From Streptomyces sp. NBC_00091 (GTDB lineage: Bacteria > Actinomycetota > Actinomycetes > Streptomycetales > Streptomycetaceae): a stretch of 64,000 nt of DNA. The translations under genes were made by a program, and so were the position numbers. The DNA lies in the NCBI RefSeq assembly GCF_026343185.1, contig NZ_JAPEMA010000001.1, forward strand, positions 3,658,001-3,722,000, read 5' to 3'. A model generated the notes under the pieces. That model was not told the DNA's origin. It saw only the letters and a list, made by a program, of their open reading frames with translations, and ran no database searches. This document shows positions 10,139-18,974 of the stretch, in pieces (position 1 is the stretch's first letter; each line of letters opens with the position of its first letter).

Positions 10139-10316
10139 GGCGAAGCTGCCCGACCGACGAGGGACCCCTCCCGCTCAGGCCCCGATCCTGCCGGGGCCCA
10201 GCCTGTTTGCTCGGCACCAAGCCGGTGGTGGGTCACCGCTTCGGGCGGGTATCTGCCGGATAGCCCTCGGTTGGCTCGCCGGACCGGCGTACCGTGGCGC
10301 TGGAGGTGGTCAGCTG

Positions 10317-11564
10317 ATGACTACGGAACTGGCGGACAACGTCCGTAAGTACCGGCGTCGGGCCGGGATGAGCCAGGAAGAACTCGCATACGCCGCAGGC
10401 GTCTCGCCGGGGACCGTCCGCAAGGTCGAGCAGGGCGGCACGGTCCGCATGGAAACTCTTCACACCCTCGCCCGCGCGCTGAGGGTGACCACCGGCGCGC
10501 TCATGACGTCCGACGCCCCCGAACCCGTGGGCCGTACAGAGGAGCCGAACCGGGTCAACCTGATCCAGCTGCGCGCCGTACTCACCCCGGCTGTTGGGCT
10601 CGTGGACCAGGACCCCGAAGCGGTGGGCGAGGAACCCAACCTGCGTGCCTTCACCCGGACGGTGGGAGACGCGCGGGTCCTGTACTTCTCCGACAGCTAC
10701 AAGAGCGTCGCGACTCAACTGCCGGACCTGCTGCGCGATGCCGGAAGAGCCGTCGCCTACTACGACAGTGGAGACGAGCACCGGCAGGCCCTACTGGCCC
10801 GCGCGGAGGCGCTGCGCTTGGCCGGCACTTACCTCACCCAGGTCCGGCAGTACGACATCGCCTACACTGCCCTGGCCGGCGCGATCGCGGATGCCCGGCA
10901 GGCCGGGGACATGCTCGCGGCAGGATCCGGCGTCGGTGGCTTGTGCTGGCTGCTGGTGCGGCAGGGCCGGCTGGACGAGGCGGAGCGGATCGCCGCCCAG
11001 AGCATGGACGCGGTAGAACCGAAGATCACCGGGGCCGAGCTGGACCACTACGCAGTGTGGGGCGGACTGGCGATGGAGGCCGCAGCCGCAGCCGCCCGCA
11101 ACAACCGGCCGGATGAGGCCAAGGAATACCGGAAGGCAGCCCGGGTGGCGGCAGCCGCCGTTGGCACGTCGCACCGCAACGTCTCCCGGCACTGGTCCGT
11201 CTTCGGGCCAGTCACGGCGGCGATGAAGGCCCTCGAAGACTCTATGGTCGTTGGAGACGCGCGGGCCGTGGTGCGCAAGGCAGGCGAGCAAGAGGAGTTG
11301 TCACCCAAGGCGTGGAAGCGCTTGGGCAGGCCCAGCACGAACGACGGGAACCGCTTCACCCTCGACGTGGCGCGCGCCCACACACGGACCGGGGACCTGT
11401 CGGCCGCCATGGATGAACTGACCCGCGCCCGGTCGGCGGCCCCAGAGTGGCTGCGGCACCAGAACATGGCCGCCGAGACCATGCAGGAGATCCTGGGCAA
11501 GCGCAAGCGCACCCTCACGACGGAAATGCGCGAGTTGGCCGGCTACCTGGGCGTCGTCGGATAG
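10317..11564 (+). CDS. XRE-family helix-turn-helix regulator with TPR-like C-terminus
   Basis: 415 residues from ATG 10317 with GGAGG upstream. Residues 1-65 form a Cro/CI-type HTH (MSQEELAYAAGVSPGTVRKVEQG). The remainder (about 120-410) is an alpha-helical, Ala-rich tetratricopeptide-like region (ALAGAIADARQAGDMLAAG, GRLDEAERIA, RPDEAKEYRKAARVA). This layout is very common in Streptomyces regulators encoded next to small partner proteins or in mobile elements. It lies between the truncated recombinase and a small gene on the same strand, so it is probably the regulator of the residual element. Target genes are unknown. Confidence 0.85.
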   Translation: MTTELADNVRKYRRRAGMSQEELAYAAGVSPGTVRKVEQGGTVRMETLHTLARALRVTTGALMTSDAPEPVGRTEEPNRVNLIQLRAVLTPAVGLVDQDPEAVGEEPNLRAFTRTVGDARVLYFSDSYKSVATQLPDLLRDAGRAVAYYDSGDEHRQALLARAEALRLAGTYLTQVRQYDIAYTALAGAIADARQAGDMLAAGSGVGGLCWLLVRQGRLDEAERIAAQSMDAVEPKITGAELDHYAVWGGLAMEAAAAAARNNRPDEAKEYRKAARVAAAAVGTSHRNVSRHWSVFGPVTAAMKALEDSMVVGDARAVVRKAGEQEELSPKAWKRLGRPSTNDGNRFTLDVARAHTRTGDLSAAMDELTRARSAAPEWLRHQNMAAETMQEILGKRKRTLTTEMRELAGYLGVVG

Positions 11565-11689
11565 CTACCACGCAACGCGATACTTCTGGCACGCTCCGTC
11601 GCCAACTGGCATGCCTCACCGATGGAGTGACGGACAGTAGCCCCCTACGGTCGCCGTATTCCATTCGGCTACCCAGGTGGGGGTGAACG

Positions 11690-12055
11690 GTGAGTACATC
11701 CAGGACCGACGCGGACCGTATGCGCCGCAGGGAGTTGCACGACGCAGCGGCAGGCGTGACCGGCCCTCGCTTACTGCCATGGACCACTCAGGACGGGAAC
11801 CCCTGCTACCTCAGCACCGACGGCAAGGGCTACCTCTCCTCTCTCGCCGACAGCATCGAAGAAGTACAGCTCGATATGGGCGAGGAACTCCTGGCGTACG
11901 CCCGTAAGGTCGTGGCCCCTGGAGCGAGCGAGCTGTCGGCCGTCGAGTACCGGTGGCTCGCCTGCCGGCTGACCGAAGCCCTGGCGGACGCACTCCGGGT
12001 CGCCGAGTCACGCGGCGACCGCATCCCCGTCCCGCCCGAGAACCACGACTCCTGA
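11690..12055 (+). CDS. small hypothetical protein downstream of XRE regulator
   Basis: 121 residues, GTG start at 11690 preceded by GGTGGGGGTGAAC. I recognise no family. The N-terminus is basic (SRTDADRMRRRELHDAA), a short aromatic stretch follows (LLPWTTQDGNPCYLS), and the C-terminal half is an amphipathic helix region (YRWLACRLTEALADALRVAESRGD). The gene is 125 bp behind the XRE gene in the same direction, and its stop codon lies inside the second copy of the candidate attachment repeat, consistent with it being the last gene of the element. Confidence 0.65.
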   Translation: MSTSRTDADRMRRRELHDAAAGVTGPRLLPWTTQDGNPCYLSTDGKGYLSSLADSIEEVQLDMGEELLAYARKVVAPGASELSAVEYRWLACRLTEALADALRVAESRGDRIPVPPENHDS

Positions 12056-12082
12056 CGGCAGTAGCGACGGCAACAACCGCGG
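12051..12082. repeat. candidate attachment-site repeat, right copy
   Basis: CCTGACGGCAGTAG at 12051-12064 duplicates 9017-9030, followed by a diverged continuation with GACGGCAAC. If both copies are attachment sites they bound a 3.03-kb segment holding the recombinase remnant, XRE regulator and small gene. A 20-bp imperfect tandem (ACAACCGCGGA / ACAACCACGGA) follows at about 12073-12112. Confidence 0.5.
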
Positions 12083-12150
12083 ATTCAGGCGCACAACCAC
12101 GGACTCCGGTGGACCCTAAAACCCCTCCCTACCTGCATAAAAGCAGCTAG

Positions 12151-12516
12151 AGGAGGGCCCGCCAGCACACGTACTATGTGCTGGCCGGGACCACGCCAGT
12201 GCTCGTACACAACTCGAACTGTGGCATTCCGACAAAGACGGACAGGATAGCCGAGCATCTCACGTTCAGGGATCTGGATGCCGCTAAACGTGAACTCGGC
12301 GGTGAGGTTGTTGCGCGAAAGGCTGATGGAACTCCGTGGGATCACGTTAGCGAGGTGCGAGATGCTCAGACGGGTCTCCTGAACCACATGCATCAGATCA
12401 AGGTGCAGATGTCAAAGGCGGGTGTTGATCATCCGAGCTTCTCGTCACTCCAAAGTGAATTCAGTCAGGCCAGCAAGCTGCTCGACTGCTCAGAGAAATA
12501 CGTCCCGAGGCACTGA
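12151..12516 (+). pseudogene. orphan toxin tip: HINT tail plus Ntox28-like toxin domain
   Basis: The open frame begins after a TAG at 12148 and encodes HTYYVLAGTTPVLVHNSNC, the final strand of a HINT domain, then about 95 residues resembling polymorphic toxin type 28 (LDAAKRELGGEVVARKADGT, DHVSEVRDAQTGLLN, ASKLLDCSEKYVPR). The first 17 bases (12166-12182) are identical to 8259-8275 in the active Rhs gene, and similarity continues through VLVHNSNC. There is no sensible start with a ribosome site (a GTG exists at 12178) and no signal peptide, so this is a silent displaced Rhs tip. Its immunity gene overlaps the end. A stem-loop (CCCTCC/GGAGGG, about 12124-12158) stands just in front. Lower GC than core genes. 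Confidence 0.8.
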
Positions 12517-13091
12517 TGGCAGAATTTAGAGAAATGCTCAGTAAGGCGAAATCTGGGACGCTGAATGCCAGGGAACTCGGCGTTGCCGTGGAGGCAATTT
12601 CTAGGGGCCGGACAAGTCGGGGCGACCTGTATACGGCGTTGCATGTGGTTGGGCTGGCGGGCTCCCCTGCCCAAGCAGAGGTCGTCAGGCGGTATCTCCG
12701 TATACCTACGGACCCAATGCTGTCCCGCCTTGCCTTGCAGGTTCTTGGTGACTACTGGGGGATGTCTTCTGAGCTCCTCCCTGAGCTCCGCAGCTTCCTG
12801 GCTGGAGTCGATTGGGATATTGATGGCGATGTTCGAGATATCGCCATTTCCGTCACCGGCAGGCATCTTCGGAAGGCAGGCGGACCGGCCTACTTGGCGA
12901 AAATGTTGATGAATATCGCTGACGATGAGAGCGAGTTCGGTATTGTGCGAGAGGCTGCATTGCGGGCCTTGGCTGCCGGACTTGGGGACTCACTTCTCGA
13001 AACGTCTTCTGCTGCCGTCCGAGTGCACATTGGATCTGCGCAGGCTGTCAATGTCCTAGCCCGTGCTAGAAAAAGGTACACTGAGCAGTAG
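12516..13091 (+). CDS. probable immunity protein for the orphan Ntox28-like toxin
   Basis: 191 residues from ATG 12516, overlapping the last base of the toxin-tip stop (TGATG). It is helical and repetitive (YTALHVVGLAGSPAQAEVVRRYL, MLSRLALQVLGDYW, DVRDIAISVTGRHL, VREAALRALAAGLG, each shorter than a full repeat), resembling HEAT-like immunity proteins. Base composition is lower in GC than core genes, as for the toxin tip. Role inferred from its position directly behind the toxin. It may still be expressed from an internal promoter and protect against relatives carrying this toxin. Confidence 0.7.
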   Translation: MAEFREMLSKAKSGTLNARELGVAVEAISRGRTSRGDLYTALHVVGLAGSPAQAEVVRRYLRIPTDPMLSRLALQVLGDYWGMSSELLPELRSFLAGVDWDIDGDVRDIAISVTGRHLRKAGGPAYLAKMLMNIADDESEFGIVREAALRALAAGLGDSLLETSSAAVRVHIGSAQAVNVLARARKRYTEQ

Positions 13092-13124
13092 CTAGCATCG
13101 GGCAATGCAATCCCATGATTTGAG

Positions 13125-13175
13125 CGACAAGAAGCCCCGCCACGGCCCTGGAGGTCGTGTTGGGGCTTCTTGTCG
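13125..13175. terminator. terminator hairpin after second immunity gene
   Basis: A perfect 14-bp stem (13125-13138 with 13162-13175, ending in TTTC) follows the immunity stop at 13091 by 34 bp. Confidence 0.75.
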
Positions 13176-13226
13176 TTTCTTGTCGCTTCTTGCCGTCTTG
13201 GCGGCAGCAATTGACGGCAACTTCAG

Positions 13227-13466
13227 ATGGCGAGAGGCCGTGAGCGAAGGCGGTTCGTTGCTTTCGTTCTGCTGGGCCTTGGTGTTCGTTGCGCCGTCGA
13301 GGCCGGTGCTGAGGATGTTGTTGGCGTCCCGTTGGAGGTGGAGTCGGCCGTGGACGCGAAGTCCGAGCTGCCGAAGGGGCTTCAGCTGGTCCCGGTCACC
13401 TCGCTGACGGATGCGGTGAACGCTCTGCGGGGGCTGAACCGGGGCGAGACGGTTCCGTCCTGCTGA
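13227..13466 (+). pseudogene. possible C-terminal remnant of a Lon-like (S16/YlbL-type) protease domain
   Basis: A 79-codon frame whose second half (VEAGAEDVVGVPLEVESA, LPKGLQLVPVTSLTDAVNAL, ending TVPSC) looks like the last strand-helix of PDZ-S16 peptidases of the YlbL type. There is no ribosome site before ATG 13227, and the first 20 residues do not look like that family. The frame runs 71 bp into the 3' end of the convergent MFS remnant. It may be what is left of a core gene at the right border of the Rhs accessory region; the family match is from memory of the pattern and is weak. Confidence 0.35.
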
Positions 13467-14627
13467 CGGAAGGCTTCTTGTCCAGGCCCCGCCACGCCGG
13501 GAAGAGCAGCGGGGTGAGGGTGGTCAGGAGGTAGGCGGCGGCGAAGAGGAGGAGGGCCCGGGTCACTCCGAAGCCGTCGACCAGCAGGCCGGCCGCGAGG
13601 CCGCCCATGGGCATGGCCAGCTCGCTGCCCGCCGTGCTCACGCTCGAGACCCGGCTGCGCAGCTCCTCCGGCACGCTCTCGTGGACGACGGTGGTCAGGA
13701 TCGGGTTGAGCACGCCCGCGCCCAGGCCGGCCAGGGCCATGGTCACCGTGAGGGGCAGCGGGGTGTCGGTGACGGCGGCGACCACGTAGCGGGTGGCGCC
13801 GGAGACCAGGAAGGCTCCCGCGAAGACCGCCCGGCGGGGGAAGCGCTCGCCCCACATCCCGTAGAGCAGGGCGCCGAGGAGGGCGAAGCCGCCGAAGAGG
13901 GAGACCATCAGGCCGAGGGTGGTGGCCCCGCCGAGGTCCTCGCGGCCGTGTACCGGGAGGAGGACGGAGGACCAGCCCTGGTCCAGTCCGTTGGTCATCA
14001 TCACCATCAGGGTGATGCCCATGAGGAGGCGGGAGCGGGTCAGGAACCGCCAGCCCTCGGCGAGTTCGGTCCGGTAGGCGGCGAAGGAGGGCTTCTCGGT
14101 GGTGCGCTGCGGTTCGGCGGCCGGGACTCCGCGCAGGAAGGCGGTGACGAGGAGGGCGGATGCGGCGAAGGTGGCCGCGTCCAGGAGGAGGACGGTCTCG
14201 GCGCCGAAGGCTGCGATCAGTACGCCGGCCACCGCGGCCCCGGTCATCCGGGCCCCGCGCGAGACGGCGTCGTACAGGCTCGCCGCCCGGGCGACGGTGG
14301 TGCCGGCGTGCTCGGCGAGACTGGGCAGCAGGACGTAGCGGGCGGTCAGGCCCGGGGTGTGCACGAGGCCGCCGACGGCCATCAGCGCGCACAGCATCCA
14401 GAACTCCAGCAGGCCCGCGTAGTGCAGGAAGGGGATCGCGCCGACCGCCAGGCCGCAGATCAGGTCGGAGGCGGCGGAGACCCTCCGGCGGCCGATCCGG
14501 TCGATGACCGGGCCGCCGACGAGGGCGGCGACCACCACGGGCAGGGTGGCGCAGAAGGCGACGACCCCGGCCCGGCCGGCGCTGCCCGTGCTCTGGAGCA
14601 CGAACCACGGGACGCCGATGAGGGTGA
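13396..14627 (-). pseudogene. MFS transporter, C-terminal fragment (interrupted by tnpB element)
   Basis: The minus frame encodes transmembrane segments 1 (second half) to 12 of a major facilitator transporter: TLIGVPWFVLQSTG, GGPVIDRIGRRRVS (the segment 2-3 loop motif), and a long set of hydrophobic helices ending near 13480. It lacks a start: the preceding 21 codons lie at 16033-16096, beyond the inserted element. Joining 16096-16033 with 14627-13396 gives 1296 nt, exactly 432 codons, in frame. The gene was the last of an ArsR - small ORF - MFS operon, so a drug or metabolite efflux role under ArsR control is plausible. The interruption should abolish function unless the element excises precisely. 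Confidence 0.85.
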
Positions 14628-14790
14628 TTGAATCCTCCCCTCCCTAAAGGGAGGGGATTCCTGGCTCACGTCGGCTGTGGACCTGCGGTCCGTCAGCTCT
14701 TACACGATCAGCACCAGCCGGGTTGAGACCAGCCCGGACGAGCATGACGTGGGCGGAGTTCTTGTCCCTGGGGGACACGGCTCCGCACAC
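14628..14790 (-). ncRNA. predicted omega (right-end) RNA of the TnpB element
   Basis: In IS605-type elements the guide RNA derives from the tnpB 3' end and right end, with the guide reading into flanking DNA. Here the corresponding region is the last about 150 nt of tnpB plus the RE hairpin at 14637-14656. The adjacent guide would be MFS sequence from 14627 downwards. Only the location and terminal hairpin are visible; the 5' border is arbitrary. Confidence 0.35.
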
Positions 14791-15888
14791 GGTGCACGAG
14801 TAGGTTCGTTCTGAGAGAGGTAGTGCGTGCTTGGTTCTCGCTCCGCACGTGGCGCAGTCCATGGTGGTGTGCGCGGGGTGGACCAGGTGCACGGCACGGC
14901 CGTGCTTGCGGCCCATCTCGATCAAGGCCGTCTTCGTGGCGCCGATCGCCGCGTCTGCCGCCTTGCGGGCCATCGTCGACTTGGCGAGGAACTTCGGCTT
15001 GAAGTCCTCGATGGCGAGGGCGTCGTGGTCGCGGACCACCTTCTTGGCCCACTTGCGGGCGGTGTCCTGGCGCTGCCGGGCCACCTTCTTGTGCGCCTTG
15101 GCGGCCTGCCGCTGCGCTGCGCGGTAGCCCTTCGAGGGGGCCTTGCCCTTGGGCGTGCGGCGGCGGGCCATCATCCGCTGGTAGTGCGCCAGCCTGGCGG
15201 CGGCTTTCTTCCCGTGTTGGGCGTGGGGCAGGTCGTGGTCGGCGGACGTGGTGGTCGCGGTCTCCCTCACACCCCAGTCGATACCGATCACCGCACCCGT
15301 CGAGGGCAGCGCCTCGACGGTCGTGGGGACGACGAAGCTGGCGTACCAGTGGCCGAGGCTGTCGCGGTAGACGCGTACCGACGACGGCGGCTCGGGCAGG
15401 TTCCGCGACCAGACGACGGTCACGCTGATGTTCCCGGCCAGGTGCAGACGTCCGTCCTTGAGCCGGAAGCCGCGCTGCGTGTAGTTGAGCGTGGGAGCCG
15501 ACTCACGCTGCTTCTTGTGCTTCGGCATCCCGGCACGCTGCCGCACCGGCAACCGGGCCTTGATGTCCTTGAGGGCCTTCGCGCGGGACTTGGCGAAGTC
15601 CCGGATGATCTGCTGCTGCGGAACGCTGCTTCCTGCACGAAGCCACGCCATCGAGCGTCGGGCCCCGGTCAGCATCTTGTCGAGCTGCGACGGACCACAC
15701 GTCACCTGCTCGCCGGCCGTCTTGTTGTGGGTGTGGACCTTGCGGGACATGGCCACGCACTCGTTCCACACCCACCGGCACCGCGCCCACTCCGCCTCCA
15801 ACGCGGCGAGCGCGCTGGACGACACACGAAGCCGGAAGGTGTACCGGGCATGCCCGGCTTCCCCCTCGACCATCGCTGCTGTCGGCAT
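14644..15888 (-). CDS. tnpB: TnpB RNA-guided endonuclease (IS605/IS1341 family)
   Basis: 414 residues from ATG 15888 (GGGGAG just upstream; an in-frame ATG at 15951 is less likely because homologues begin near YTFRLRVSS). The RuvC-like triad appears intact: Asp204 in GIDWGVRE, Glu294 in ALAIEDFK, Asp375 in SPRDKNSAHV. The zinc finger has Cys345, Cys348, Cys365 and Cys368 (CATC ... CTVC). The N-terminal wedge region and the LNYTQRGFRLKDGRL segment are present, so length and motifs fit an active enzyme. The stop codon lies inside the right-end hairpin. By family knowledge TnpB binds a right-end RNA (omega RNA) and cuts DNA next to the target motif, promoting element retention. Confidence 0.95.
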   Translation of the reverse strand: MPTAAMVEGEAGHARYTFRLRVSSSALAALEAEWARCRWVWNECVAMSRKVHTHNKTAGEQVTCGPSQLDKMLTGARRSMAWLRAGSSVPQQQIIRDFAKSRAKALKDIKARLPVRQRAGMPKHKKQRESAPTLNYTQRGFRLKDGRLHLAGNISVTVVWSRNLPEPPSSVRVYRDSLGHWYASFVVPTTVEALPSTGAVIGIDWGVRETATTTSADHDLPHAQHGKKAAARLAHYQRMMARRRTPKGKAPSKGYRAAQRQAAKAHKKVARQRQDTARKWAKKVVRDHDALAIEDFKPKFLAKSTMARKAADAAIGATKTALIEMGRKHGRAVHLVHPAHTTMDCATCGARTKHALPLSERTYSCTVCGAVSPRDKNSAHVMLVRAGLNPAGADRVRADGPQVHSRREPGIPSL

Positions 15889-16032
15889 GCTCCCCAACCT
15901 AACCGCCCCCACTGACAACGAAAGAGAGCGCAGGTCACAGCAGATGCGCAACGAACTCCGCCGCTACGCGGCTTCGCCCCGAGGACCCATTCCTCCCCGG
16001 GCTGAAGCCCGGGGCTTCCCGGGAGAAATCCG

Positions 16033-16096
16033 GTGAACTCCCCGCTATGGAGATCGCGTTGGCGGCCAGGACCGCCGTGAAGGGCCGTCTGCTCAC
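16033..16096 (-). pseudogene. MFS transporter, N-terminal fragment
   Basis: GTG 16096 begins SRRPFTAVLAANAISIAGSS, the first half of transmembrane segment 1 of an MFS protein, and then meets the tnpB element at TTCAC (16037-16033). Its continuation is at 14627. The start overlaps the stop of the upstream small ORF by 4 nt (GTGA), showing the original operon coupling. Confidence 0.85.
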
Positions 16097-16314
16097 GCCG
16101 TGTGGCCGCCGAGGCGGGCGTGGATGTGGGCCGGCTGCATCAGGTGCATCCCGGCGGCGACCAGGGCCTCGCCGACCCGGTTGCGCAGGGCGGGTGCCGG
16201 GGGGAGGGGGGCGGCCTCGCGGGCGAGGTGCCAGGCGGCGGCCTCGGCGGCGAGTTCGGCGGTGCGGGCGGCGTGGCTCTGGGTGTGGATCTCGGCGGGC
16301 GGGAAGGCGTGCAC
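16093..16314 (-). CDS. small hypothetical protein in ArsR-MFS operon
   Basis: 73 residues from GTG 16314 with AAGGAG 7 nt upstream. The sequence is Ala/His-rich and helical (TAELAAEAAAWHLAREA, MHLMQPAHIHARLGGH), with seven histidines and no transmembrane segment. It lies between the ArsR regulator (43 bp upstream) and the MFS start (4-nt overlap). I recognise no family; the histidines could suggest metal binding but this is speculation. Confidence 0.6.
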   Translation of the reverse strand: MHAFPPAEIHTQSHAARTAELAAEAAAWHLAREAAPLPPAPALRNRVGEALVAAGMHLMQPAHIHARLGGHTA

Positions 16315-16357
16315 GGCAGGACTCCTTCTGGGAGGGGAGGGGAGGGGGGAGGGGCGG

Positions 16358-18813
<2,456 letters not shown>

Positions 18814-18929
18814 GTTGCGTGGCCCGGGGTGGGCGGGGTGACCGCACCGCCGCGGCTACTGGGCCGGGCCGGGGGCCGGGGGTTGCCGCTGCGCGGGCTG
18901 CTCCCCGCCCCGCCCTTCGCCCGTTCCCC

Positions 18930-18974
18930 CGGGGCTCCGCCCCGGACCCCGCGCCTCAAGCGCCGGCGGGGCTG
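18930..18974. repeat. dispersed Streptomyces intergenic repeat, copy A
   Basis: Contains GGGGCTCCGCCCC followed by GCGCCTCAAGCGCCGGCGGGG. The same unit recurs at about 29594-29680, inverted at 29722-29750 and at 54597-54650. The TGA of the neighbouring TPR gene (read on the minus strand) lies within the repeat. Confidence 0.7.

Larger units (their letters stand above)
14628..16032 (-). mobile_element. IS605-type tnpB-only element inserted in MFS gene
   Basis: Both ends can be read. On the minus strand the target gene reads ...GGGAGTTCAC, then the element, whose right end reads ...GGATTCAA, then TCACCCTCATCGG... of the MFS gene. No target duplication is present, as expected for IS200/IS605 transposition next to a short target (here TTCAC). 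Near the left end is a perfect 8-bp hairpin (15995-16002/16007-16014, loop TGAA); at the right end is another (14637-14644/14649-14656). No tnpA (HUH transposase) is present, so it is an IS1341-like derivative of 1405 bp that would need TnpA in trans. Confidence 0.85.

Noticed and set aside
12178..12516. Stand-alone toxin gene starting at GTG 12178
   Set aside because: Begins inside a HINT tail, no suitable ribosome site (GGAGG is 20 nt away), no signal; better seen as an orphan tip.
13681..14631. 316-codon plus-strand frame opposite the MFS remnant
   Set aside because: Gly/Glu-rich shadow; the MFS frame has membrane helices and joins in frame with its missing start.
14644..15951. TnpB start at 15951
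   Set aside because: The extra 21 residues are Cys/Leu-rich and unlike the family; ATG 15888 fits homologous N-termini.
14628..16032. Full IS605 with tnpA
   Set aside because: No HUH transposase frame on either strand within the element; it is tnpB-only.
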